DNA of 64,000 nucleotides. Source: a virus. The position numbers were made by a program, and so were the translations under genes. The stretch spans positions 62,001-126,000 of the IMG/VR virus record IMGVR_UViG_3300050821_010639, one strand, 5' to 3'. Shown here one piece after another: positions 50,701 to 59,000 of this stretch. The notes under the pieces are model-generated. The model did no database searches. It was given only the letters and a program-made list of their open reading frames with translations, and was not told the DNA's origin. The first letter of the stretch is position 1. Each line of letters opens with the position of its first letter.

Positions 50701-53097
50701 CTGGCTGAACTGGTCCAGCCACACCCCCATCATGGGCACGCCCAGGTAGAGGGACCCCTGGTAACTGGGGGTGGTGACGTTGGAGTTCAGGTTGGTGATG
50801 AGCAGCGACTGGGTGTTGTCGACCGAGTAGGCGGCGGTCACGAAGAACGTCACGTTGGTGGCGTCCCAGGCGTGGACCATCGTCCACTGCTGGGTCCACG
50901 CCTGCCCGTCGGGGCTGGTCCACCAGTAGAACGTGCCCGAGCCGCCGCCCGAGCCGGCCTGCTCGGTAATCATCCAGTACGCGTGCGCGCTGGAGTCGTA
51001 GGCGGGCAGCACCTTGGTGGACACGTGGCCGCCCGGTGAGCCCATCTGCACGTAGAACGCGCTGGCGCTCAGCCCGAACATCGCGTAGGCGCTGCTGTCG
51101 AAGTTGGACTGGAAGTAGAACTGGGTCAGCTCGGAGCCGTTGAGCCCGGTGCCGTAGGTGGCCGGGGTGGAGGAGTCGGTGGTGGTGGAGGAGACCCCGA
51201 TCGGCGTGATCTGCACCGAGATGAGCGTGTCGGTGGCGTCGTACGGGCTGGAGCCGAGGAACGTGGTCGACGGGCTGGCCTCCAGGGTCAGCGAGCCCGA
51301 CGGGAACAGCGCGCCCAGGTTGTAGCCGACCCCGCCCGGGTACGCGAACAGGTTGGCGATCGGCGTGATGAAGACGTGGCCGGACGGGGTGAGGGTCGTC
51401 CAGATGTTGGTGTCGACCACGCCGTTGCCGTTGACGTCGACCTCGTCGAAGCTGTCGAGCAGGCCGTCCAGCTTGAGCACGATGTCGGGGAAGCCCTGCG
51501 GCGCCACCATCGCCCACTTGAGGGTGGCGATGGTGCCCGGCCCGGTGACGGTGACCTGGCGCTGCTCGCTCGGGTCTACCAGCTGCTCGGTGACGGTCTC
51601 GCCCAGGAACTCGAACCGCGGCACGCCGTCCTTGCGGAACTGCCACAGGCACTCCTCGTCCAGCAGGGTCTCCGCCGGCAGCCCGCCGGGCAGCGTCACC
51701 TCCTGCCACCACGGGTCGTCCTGGGACAGCACCACGGTGCCGGACCCGATGTCGTCCAGCTGACGGGCGAACTGAAAGTTCAGCAGCATCGACTGAGGGA
51801 TGACCGCCAGCAGGGTCACGTAGTCGAGCCCCGAGTAGACGTAGACCTCCCAGCTGTTGCCGACCGCCGACGGGGTGACGGAGGCCGCGCCGGACGGGCC
51901 GCCCTGGTAGCCGGGCGGGTTCACCTGGCTGCCGACCGGCGCGGGCAGGATGCCGCCGAGGCTGGGCGCTCCCCCGGCTGCCCGGACGAGCGAGTCGGCC
52001 GCCGCCGCGGTGTCGTGCAGGGCGGCGGTAACGCTGGGAACCACGCGGGCGTCGGCCGCCGCCGCGGTGTCGTGCAGGGGAACGGCGGCACTGACCGCCA
52101 GAGCGTCGGCCGCGGCGGCGGTGTCAGAGACAGCGAGGGCCGCGCTGACCGCCAGCTTGTCGGCCGCCGCTGCGGTGTCCCCCGGCTGCGGCGTGAGGTT
52201 GGCGGCAGCATCGGCCGCCGCTGCGGTGTCGGAGAGGGAGACGGCAACGCTGACCGCCAGGGAGTCCGACGCGGCAGCGGTGTCGCCCAGGGAGACCGGG
52301 CTGCCGGAGGCCAGGGCGTCGGCTGCCGCCGCGGTGTCGCCCAGGGGCACGGCAACGCTGACCGCCAGCTTGTCAGACGCGGCGGCGGTGTCACCCAGGG
52401 GAACGACGGCACTGACTGACAGGGCGTCAGACGCGGCGGCGGTGTCCGCCACCGTCTTAGGCGTGGTGACGCTGGCCTCGAAGATCATGATGCCAAGGCC
52501 GGCCGTACCGTCAGTGGAGTCGCCGATGTTCGGCGTCTGCGTGGCGTTGACGCAGCTGAAGTTCATCGCGACGGGGTTGCCGCCCGCGTCAATGAAGTAC
52601 GTGTACCCGCTGGTAGAACCCGCTGTGCCGGTGCCGTTGTCGAAGACGTGGCTCCAGTACGTCCGGCCCGCGGCGGTCGGCGTGACAGGGGCCATGCTGC
52701 CGCCGGACCCCACGTCAATGGCGCCCGTGGCGTCCAGGGTGATGGAACTGAACCCGACGCTGGTGGTCATCTCTGTCCACGCGACACGCAGCTGAGGCGT
52801 GCCGGCGGCCAGCGTGATGGTGACCGTGGCCGAGCTGGCGCTGGTCACCTGGCCGATGAAGATCGTCTGGACCAGGGTCGTGCCGACCAGGCCCGTCGTG
52901 CCCGTGACGGTGTGCGCGACCAGTACGGTCCACGTCGCGTTGGAGGAGGAGGCCGCGGTCGCGAAGTCGGCAGTCGTCTCGCTGATGACCGACAGCAGGA
53001 CGAAGTTGCCGATCGCGTGCGGGGCCAGGGTGAACGTCTTGGCGGTTGAGCTGTAAGAGCCCGAGAACGGCGAGGTGCCCGCGCCCGCGATGGTCAT
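47704..53097 (-). CDS. giant repeat-rich minor tail protein
   Basis: 1797 residues, ATG 53097 after AGGAGGCCGGGC. N-terminal 200 residues are a beta domain (SETTADFATAASSSNATWTV). Residues about 210-375 hold nine repeats of DTAAA-D-LAVS-AVPLG. The middle contains YVYSGLDYVTLLAVIPQSML and a DDPWW motif typical of siphophage baseplate or minor tail proteins. A fibronectin-III-like domain (PDTPAAAGIVQGLVVSWDGL) lies near 1165-1255, and residues about 1430-1500 carry six 10-residue repeats, IAASTITAxQ. The C-terminus is a beta-rich, receptor-binding-type domain. It is the main candidate for host recognition, followed by the SGNH enzyme. Confidence 0.75.
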   Translation of the reverse strand: MTIAGAGTSPFSGSYSSTAKTFTLAPHAIGNFVLLSVISETTADFATAASSSNATWTVLVAHTVTGTTGLVGTTLVQTIFIGQVTSASSATVTITLAAGTPQLRVAWTEMTTSVGFSSITLDATGAIDVGSGGSMAPVTPTAAGRTYWSHVFDNGTGTAGSTSGYTYFIDAGGNPVAMNFSCVNATQTPNIGDSTDGTAGLGIMIFEASVTTPKTVADTAAASDALSVSAVVPLGDTAAASDKLAVSVAVPLGDTAAAADALASGSPVSLGDTAAASDSLAVSVAVSLSDTAAAADAAANLTPQPGDTAAAADKLAVSAALAVSDTAAAADALAVSAAVPLHDTAAAADARVVPSVTAALHDTAAAADSLVRAAGGAPSLGGILPAPVGSQVNPPGYQGGPSGAASVTPSAVGNSWEVYVYSGLDYVTLLAVIPQSMLLNFQFARQLDDIGSGTVVLSQDDPWWQEVTLPGGLPAETLLDEECLWQFRKDGVPRFEFLGETVTEQLVDPSEQRQVTVTGPGTIATLKWAMVAPQGFPDIVLKLDGLLDSFDEVDVNGNGVVDTNIWTTLTPSGHVFITPIANLFAYPGGVGYNLGALFPSGSLTLEASPSTTFLGSSPYDATDTLISVQITPIGVSSTTTDSSTPATYGTGLNGSELTQFYFQSNFDSSAYAMFGLSASAFYVQMGSPGGHVSTKVLPAYDSSAHAYWMITEQAGSGGGSGTFYWWTSPDGQAWTQQWTMVHAWDATNVTFFVTAAYSVDNTQSLLITNLNSNVTTPSYQGSLYLGVPMMGVWLDQFSQAQARGTIPFVTSNVTPAADTYGRAWTDTQNVQAVNGTDMYSLLQSATSVVNADYVMDPGFQLRVGQPATGQVALGVDRSGYLILREGNDVASKQRVRARNQITTLLGGENADGHEISASSPAFISQWGQRETWFQAAVQVDPVSMAYASASALAQNETEVVSWTFSLVPNVPGKTIFDNFDVGDWVGLERPDFSATDAVRVVGIAVQVDNTGAETHELTFLSYIQWLAEQLTYLANKLGGQFVNALGTSPVAPSKYGTGQVPTYFTPAATLQGLADVAGNSAGSTMSSAPLVYNPATGQYQHAGTTDPVTGNMIPVTIQTPGGSVVVGDTTVVVSAPGGSTTTGLQGDGTVTSVDAGGAPPAAPDTPAAAGIVQGLVVSWDGLLAAALPLSNFQYTQVHVSGTSGFTPSPATQVGTLTAGGTLTVSGLTAGTTYFVKLVAVSTAGIASTPSAQASAVAASVPTSLLTGQLPASLIGNSAGNALNPNPFFNGGDLTGWFVTNGSLSAATPPAGAPGAAQFAARVVSTSANCLISGSTAPFPVTPGQPYVMTAWAYNPGGSAVNVAIGFNWTSGTATISVPPTTWVPLTTVQACPPGVTSAYQVIGPTASGVTVYVLGAVAAGQVPGQLIAAGSVAANQIAANTITAAQIAASTITASQIAASTITAGQIAASTITAAQIAASTITASQIAAGTITAAKLAAGIIVAGIIDGTTVTGATIIADGSSGEFLVYSAVPASGNLVLSVSAVPGSDGSGNAYPAGIGLFNSSSKFTTLAASSAGNLTLGSGSGGGGGLEMVTQATTPNSVNSIFYADGNGTAAYRNGAAGWNGQLITSISPVPPAGTAHTTSATTVSGVFTIPANDPSPGTVYRLKVWGVGAYTSGSVAWEAFTNGVNEAEAAAGSLPATFYWEAETDISFASTGAGGTCYVKNRVLIGEVGTGSPPNVAGNANPGVLMAMTGGAAGTTISIDTTSPVTLDLRAVGTGTFSVSGIAATIERLGP
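48610..48800 (-). repeat. tandem repeats encoding IAASTITAxQ
   Basis: About six tandem copies of a 30-base unit (GCGGTGATGGTG...GCCGCGATCTGG on the plus strand) encode the 10-residue repeats of the tail protein. High similarity between copies allows expansion and contraction. Confidence 0.8.
51985..52450 (-). repeat. imperfect tandem repeats encoding DTAAAxDxLAV
   Basis: Nine repeats of roughly 45-60 bases encode the DTAAAADALAVSAAVPLG-type segments of the tail protein. The repeats share a GCGGCGGTGTC core on the plus strand and differ elsewhere. Confidence 0.75.
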
Positions 53098-53131
53098 GCC
53101 CGGCCTCCTCCGTCAACGGGCGGAGGGCCCA

Positions 53132-53815
53132 TCAGGTCGGCGAGGCCGCGAAACCGAACGTCAGGGTCTCCGTCGCGGTCCAGGTCTGGCCGCTGGCCTT
53201 GGTGCCCTGGGAGCTGATGCCGTGGTTGAGGAACACGCCGGAGACCGTGTTCGAGTCGGCCGCCCCGTTGTCGGTGCCGAACTCGGCCCACGCGAAGTTG
53301 CCGGCTGAGGTGCCGAACGTCGCGGCGAACGTCAGGGTAGGCGGGGAGGAGCCGGTGGAGATGGACGGCGCGGAGGAGACCAGCTTGTACCAGGCGGTGG
53401 TCGAGTTGCCGTCCCCGCCCAGGTGCGCGTCGGCGTAGGCGGCGGCGGTGGCGACGGTGCCGGCCCCGATCCGCCCGGCGGCGGCGCCGAACTTGGTGGC
53501 GATCGACGTGCCGGCGATCGAGCCGAGGATGGCGACCCAGCCCGCCTGGGTGACCAGGTTGCAGTCGTCGTCCTGGGTCTCGGAGTACGGCTTCACGCCG
53601 TAGTAGGCGAACGTCTCCGGGCTGATGGTAACGTCCTCGCCCCGCGTCAGCAGGAACAGCGCGTCCCGGTCGGCCTTGCGCAGCGTCCACGCCGTCTGCT
53701 CGGCGTCCCACCGCGTGACCCTGAACGAGGTGCTCACCCGAACGTGCTCGCCCAGCGGGACCCCGGCTGCGACGACCAGCCGCTCCCCTGCCGCCGCGAA
53801 GTCTCCGTGCGTCAT
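53132..53815 (-). CDS. minor tail protein
   Basis: 227 residues from ATG 53815 with AGGGAGG 7 bases upstream; the open frame extends upstream through the preceding small gene. A beta-rich domain with a motif order (GWVAILGSIAGTSIATKF, GAAAGRIGAGTVATAAAYAD, AATFGTSAGNFAWAEFG) that recurs in 45408-46064. Gly/Ala-rich loops and the TFGTSAGNFAW strand are typical of actinophage tail proteins. Its role in assembly is unknown. Confidence 0.7.
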   Translation of the reverse strand: MTHGDFAAAGERLVVAAGVPLGEHVRVSTSFRVTRWDAEQTAWTLRKADRDALFLLTRGEDVTISPETFAYYGVKPYSETQDDDCNLVTQAGWVAILGSIAGTSIATKFGAAAGRIGAGTVATAAAYADAHLGGDGNSTTAWYKLVSSAPSISTGSSPPTLTFAATFGTSAGNFAWAEFGTDNGAADSNTVSGVFLNHGISSQGTKASGQTWTATETLTFGFAASPT

Positions 53816-53958
53816 GCGGGCCTCCCTGGGGCCTCTGGCCGCGGGCGCGGCGGCGGGGTCGCCGGGTACGGGACCAGGCCACGACCCTGCACCTGCAGCT
53901 CCAGGCCCTCGCTCACCAGGCACTCGTCGTAATCGGTCACGGTCACGGGCTCGCTCAT
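53812..53958 (-). CDS. small hypothetical protein in tail operon
   Basis: 48 residues, ATG 53958 in ATGA overlap at both ends. Acidic N-terminus (SEPVTVTDYDECLVSEGLEL) and a Pro/Arg-rich C-terminus. Too short to assign; the coupling on both sides supports it being translated. Confidence 0.55.
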   Translation of the reverse strand: MSEPVTVTDYDECLVSEGLELQVQGRGLVPYPATPPPRPRPEAPGRPA

Positions 53959-54158
53959 TCGTCCAGCCCCAGGACGGTGAGGAGATCGGCGAGCGTGTCA
54001 TCGCCGCCCGCCGCGCGGATCTTCAGCCGCAGCAGGGCACGGCGCTGCTTTTCAACGCGAGCCTGCTCTTCAGCGGCACCGCTCACCGGCAGCGGCCCGT
54101 CGTACTCGCGGTCGGCGTACCGCTGGTTCGCCAGGTCGATGATCCGCTCGGTAGTCAT
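53955..54158 (-). CDS. small hypothetical protein in tail operon
   Basis: 67 residues from ATG 54158, which overlaps the preceding stop by one base (TGATG). Helical and charged (ERIIDLANQRYADREYDG, QARVEKQRRALLRLKIRAAG). Possibly a tail-assembly chaperone; inference from position only. Confidence 0.6.
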   Translation of the reverse strand: MTTERIIDLANQRYADREYDGPLPVSGAAEEQARVEKQRRALLRLKIRAAGGDDTLADLLTVLGLDE

Positions 54159-55078
54159 CAGCCGATCCCGTACAGTGCGAAGTTGCTGCCGGCCAGGAAG
54201 TTGGACCCGGCCGGGGCGGTCAGCGTGACCGCGGTGACGGCGGCCTGCGCCGCCGGGTTCCAGAAGCCCCAGCGCAGCCGCCCGTCGACCATGGAGGACG
54301 TGCCGTTGCCGGCGCCGGACATGGAGTAGACCGACTTGTTGAACGCGCCGGCCGCGTAGTTGGGCACCCAGGCGAAGCCGCCGCCGGCGTTGACCGGGGC
54401 GCCGCCCTGGCTGGCGTTCACCCGGAACGCGGGGATGCCGCTGACCGCGAACGCGGTGGAGGCGGCCGGGCCGACCAGTGAGCCGGAGGTGTTGGTGGCC
54501 GAGACGGTCAGCTGCGAGTAGTGCGCGCCGGCGTCGCCGTTGAAGTTGAGCGTGATGTCGTCGGCCAGCGCGGTCGTCTCGGTCAGCCGGGCCTGGCACA
54601 CGATGAGCAGGTGCTCGTAGGTGGCCGGGATGCCGGACCAGGTGATGACGTTGGACGCTGAGGTGGCCAGCGTCGTCTCGTTGATGACGGCCGCGGCGTT
54701 GCCGCTCCAGGCGCTGGCGGGCAGGCCGTGCACCCCCGAGCCGGAGCCCATCGCGTAGTGCAGGGCCGCCGTGGTCAGGTCCCCGGCGCTCCAGGTGTGG
54801 GCGATGGGGGTACCTGCCACGTGCGCCTTGGCCAGGGTGCCGTCGTAGGCGCGGGTCACAGTCCACGGGGTCGCTACCGTGCCGGCGCCCGCCGTCACGC
54901 TGACCAGCTCGAAGTTGGCGGAGGCCGGCTCCAGGCACAGGGTGAACGGGAAGCTGACGGGGTAGCCGACCGGGGCGCCCGAGCCCGCCACCACCGAGGT
55001 GCCCGAGGTGTTCAGGTTCCCGCCGCCTGGCACCGCGAGGGTGTCCGGTACCGCCAGGTTGCTAAGTAATAGCGCCAT
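54158..55078 (-). CDS. minor tail protein
   Basis: 306 residues, ATG 55078. Starts with a beta-rich, Gly/Ser/Thr domain (NTSGTSVVAGSGAPVGYPV), then TVTRAYDGTLAKAHVAGTPI, a strand-turn often seen in phage tail proteins before a surface domain, and a C-terminal domain with many aromatic-hydrophobic strands (DGRLRWGFWNPAAQAAVTAV). Likely a particle-surface or baseplate component. Confidence 0.65.
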   Translation of the reverse strand: MALLLSNLAVPDTLAVPGGGNLNTSGTSVVAGSGAPVGYPVSFPFTLCLEPASANFELVSVTAGAGTVATPWTVTRAYDGTLAKAHVAGTPIAHTWSAGDLTTAALHYAMGSGSGVHGLPASAWSGNAAAVINETTLATSASNVITWSGIPATYEHLLIVCQARLTETTALADDITLNFNGDAGAHYSQLTVSATNTSGSLVGPAASTAFAVSGIPAFRVNASQGGAPVNAGGGFAWVPNYAAGAFNKSVYSMSGAGNGTSSMVDGRLRWGFWNPAAQAAVTAVTLTAPAGSNFLAGSNFALYGIG

Positions 55079-55143
55079 TGGGTCACGACGGTGGCTTCCC
55101 CCCTTGGTCCTCTCGGGGACTCTTCGGGGGTGCTATCGGCGGG

Positions 55144-56007
55144 TCAGACGTACGCGTCCCCCCAGGCGAAGAGCGCGGTACCCGCAGTGACTGAGATCGA
55201 GTTGGCCCCCGGCAGCAAAGTCATCCACATCCGGCTGCCGATGTGGCCCAGGCCGCCGACCACGTTGTTGCCCACGGCGTCGAGCGCGGTGTAGCGCAGC
55301 ACGTCCACCGTGACCGGCCAGGACTGGACGCCCGCGCCCGTGTGAGAGAAGGCCACGCCGGCGGTGTTGTTGGTGACCGTACAGGCCTGGGAGACCGCGA
55401 CGGTAAAAGAGTTGATCGCGGAGGCGAACCCCTCGCCCACCACGCCCTCGCCGAGCGCGGTAATCGTGCCGCCGCCCGTGCCCACCACCTGCGACCGCTG
55501 AGCGGAGTAAAAGTAAGGGTCGCTGAGCAGCAGGTCCACGCTGAAAGCCGCGTTGGTCCGGCTGTTCATCGTCGGGTCCATGCTGCCGGCGATCTCGGCC
55601 ATCGCCGTGGAGGTGACCATGGTCGGCGAGCCGCCCTGGGTCAGCCACCAGTTGCGCTGCAGCTGGCCTTGCACGCTGCCCTGCGCCCCGCGGGTGAAGA
55701 ACAGCTGGCGGAGCATCTGGAAGTTGTCGTTGAACGCGCGGCGCGGGTCGCCCGCCGGGTACGGCTGGCTCGCCGACATCTGGCTGTCGGTCCACATGGT
55801 CAGCGTGATGGTGCGCTCGTCCAGGTACTTGCCCCGGAACAGCTGGCCGGAGCGGTAGGGCACCTCGTAGTCCTGGCCCCGGTTGGTGGGGACGCCGAAG
55901 CGGGAGCCGCCGAAAGTGGCCACGTTGTAGTAGCTGGACTGAAGCGGAATACCGTTCCAGTACCACATTTCCGCTGGCAGGTAAGCAGCTACCGGGGCAG
56001 CGACCAT
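55144..56007 (-). CDS. distal-tail-like (Dit) protein
   Basis: 287 residues from ATG 56007, overlapping the tape-measure stop by 19 bases. The start MVAAPVAAYLPAEMWYWNGI, then VPYRSGQLFRGKYLDERTIT, the pattern of siphophage distal tail (Dit/gp17-like) N-terminal domains, where the DER-x-I-x-L-x-M element forms the core strand. Position immediately after the tape measure supports it: Dit forms the hub joining the tail tube and tip. Confidence 0.75.
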   Translation of the reverse strand: MVAAPVAAYLPAEMWYWNGIPLQSSYYNVATFGGSRFGVPTNRGQDYEVPYRSGQLFRGKYLDERTITLTMWTDSQMSASQPYPAGDPRRAFNDNFQMLRQLFFTRGAQGSVQGQLQRNWWLTQGGSPTMVTSTAMAEIAGSMDPTMNSRTNAAFSVDLLLSDPYFYSAQRSQVVGTGGGTITALGEGVVGEGFASAINSFTVAVSQACTVTNNTAGVAFSHTGAGVQSWPVTVDVLRYTALDAVGNNVVGGLGHIGSRMWMTLLPGANSISVTAGTALFAWGDAYV

Positions 56008-59000
56008 AAGATCATGCCTCGCCCTCCGAGGAACGCAAGCCTGTTGGACGTCCGGGTAATCGAGTCCTCGGTAGCGGCAGGCCGCGGGTTGTTGATGGTC
56101 AGGGCGTCCACGTGCAGCCCCACCCGGGTGCTGGCCGCCCCGTCCGCCATGGTGCGCGGCATCTCCCTGGAGGCCGACGCCGACAGCTGGCGCGAGAGGG
56201 TAGCCGACATGCCGGGCACGAACAGGCTGGGCACCAGGCCGCCGGCCGCCATGCCGCCGCTGAACATCCCGGCCACGCCGGCCAGCCCCGGGACCTCGCC
56301 GCCGCCCGCCAGGCCGAAGCCCATGTTCCCGACCGCGGGCGCGGCCGGGCCGCCGACGATGAGCTTGTTCAGGTCGATGAGCGTGCCGCCGCCGGTCCCG
56401 CCCGGCCCGGAGGGGGCCCCTGGCGTGCCGGCCCCCCCTGTCCCGCCCCCGCTGCCACCGGAACCCGGAGCCGGGGTGAGCGTGGTGCCCCAGATGCCGT
56501 GCCACGCGTTGTAGGCGTCCACCACGTCTGCCTGGAACTTAGCCAGGTTCGACTGGATCGGGCTGTAGAGGGCCGGCTCCCTGGACTGGGCCAGCGTGGC
56601 CACGTCCATCGCCGCCTGCCAGCGGCGCACCGAGCTGTTGGCGGTCGACCACATCGCCGGGGTCAGCTCCTGCGGGTTCGTCTTCAGGTCGGTGAACAGC
56701 GGCGCGATGTAGCTGCCCGCCACCGACACCCGGTTCTCGATCGCCGCCCTCGTCGCCAGCCAGGACTTCCAGTCGGCGGCCGACACCCCGGCCGGCTGCC
56801 GGGTCCAGGCGTTCAGTGACTTCCACGGCTGCAGCGCGCCCTCCCAGTCCGGGTACAGCCGGGCCGCCTCGGCCTGGTAGGCGGCCACGTCGCCGGACGG
56901 GGCGGCTGACAGGCTCTGCCCGGGGGCCGGGGCGAGCATGTTCTGCACGGCGGTCCACGCGTCGGTCAGCCGGCCGGTGGCCGGGGTGCTCCAGTGCGTG
57001 CCGAGCGTGGTCGACGCCATCGCCGCCGCGTTGAGCGCGGCGTTCGCCGGGGTGTTCTTCCACGCCGACGCGGAAGAGCCCAGTACGCCCTTGGCGTAGG
57101 CCGGCTCCACCAGCCGGGCCGCCGTGACAGGGTCCTGGGCCTGCGCCTGGGTGAGGCCCTTGTGCTTGGCCAGGCTGAGGAGCCACGCGCCGTACTCGCC
57201 GTAGGAGGGGGCCGACCCGGCCGCGTTCTGCGCGGTCAGCAGGTACGAGCCGAGCGCCATCGCCTCGCGCGTGTCGGCGTTGGGGGTGGTCGCCAGGATG
57301 GCGGTCATCACCGGGCCGCCGCCCGCGTACCAGTGGTAGGCCTCCTCGTGCGCGAGCGCGCCTGCCGGGGTGCCGTAGCGCTGGGCCACGTAGTTGAGGA
57401 ACGCGGTCACCTGGCCCGCAGCGGTACCCGCGTTCCCCCCGTACTGGGCGTACTCGCTAGGCCCGTCAATGAACTGGGCAATGCCGTAGGCGTCCGACGT
57501 GGGGTTCTGCGCGTTGAGGTTCCAGCCGGCCTCGTCCATCTCGACCGCGTTCAGGTCGTCCCACAGCGCCCCGGTCCAGCCGCGCGCGGCTGCCATCGCC
57601 TTGGCCAGGGCCTGCACCTGCCCCGCCGACCCGCCGACCGCGTTCGCTGCCGTGGCCCCCGCGGTCTTCGCGACCGACGCGGTGGCCGCCGCGGTCTGGG
57701 CGGTCATCCAGGTGGCGACGCCGTTGTGGATGTCCTGCAGCCAGGCGGCGCCCATGTCGCCCGGCGTGCCGAGCGCCTCCAGCGCCTTCTCGGCAGGCAC
57801 CCCGGCGGCCGACCACATCGCGTTGAAGACGGCCTGCTCACCGAACGAGGCCACGTCCTTGGCCGCGCCGGCGATGCCGTCCCAGGCAGCCGACGCCGCG
57901 CCCTTCACCCCGGTGACCGCGTCACCTAGCCAGTTGGTGATGTTCCCGATGACGCCGCCACTGGCGTACCGGCCGTGCCCGGTGCCCCGCTGGGAGGCCG
58001 CGTTGCCGCGCGAGCCCGAGCCCAGCCAGGTGTCCGCCTGGTTGAGCTGGTCCATCACGTCCGGGCCGTAGGCGGCCTGCAGCGCCATCCGGGCGGGCTT
58101 GCGGACCATGAACTCGCCGCCCACGGCGACGATGTGCGTGCCGTCCTCGTCGCCGGTGCCGGGCACCGAGCCGGACACCGCGTGCACCGGGCCGCCGCCG
58201 GCCAGCTTGGAGATGGTGCCGATGTGCACGCCGACGATCGACGTCACCGAGTTGATCCACCCGATGACCGTGTTCAGCCCGTCGATGACGTGGTCAATCC
58301 CGCCCTTGAGGGAGTTCCACATGGCGTTCGGCAGGGTGGAGGTGAAGAAGTTCTCGATCGGGGTCAGCACGTCCCGGCTGAACGCCGACCAGGTGTTGGA
58401 CCAGGCCCTGGTGGCCGCCGCCGTGAAGCTGTCCCACCACTTGGGCACGTCGCCGGTGAAGAAGTTCTGCAGCGGGGCGAGCACCGTCTTGCTGAATCCG
58501 GACCAGACCGCGCTCCACGCCTTGGTGGCGTCCGTGGCCAGGCTGTTCCACCAGCTAGGGATGCTGCCGGTGAAGAACTTCTGCAGCGGGGCGAGCACCG
58601 TGGTGTCGAACGACTTGACGTTGGCGTTCCACAGGTTCACCCACCAGCGGCTGACGGAGTTGAACCAGCCGGGCACCGTGCCGGTGAAGAACTTGCCCAG
58701 CGGCTGCGCCACGTTGGCGTTGAACTGGGCGGCGGCAGGCCCGAACCAGATGTGCCACAGCTGGACCGCCAGCGCGGCGATGGCCTGGAACGTGGTACCG
58801 AAAAACGCCTTCAGGGCATTGAAAACCTGGATGCCCCACGACTGGATGTCAATCCAGGCCTGGTGCCAGTGGCCGGTCACCACGTCGAGCGCCACGGAGA
58901 TGATCGCGACCACCGTGTCCCAGGTGATCTTGGCTATCGCGACCACGGTGGCCCACGCGCCCTTGAACGCGAAAGACAGGATGTCAGCAGCGGACTTCGC

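Noticed and set aside
47972-51712. 1246-codon minus-strand frame inside the giant tail gene
   Set aside because: Same-strand out-of-frame shadow, extremely Arg/Gly/His-rich, while the main frame has repeats and domains.
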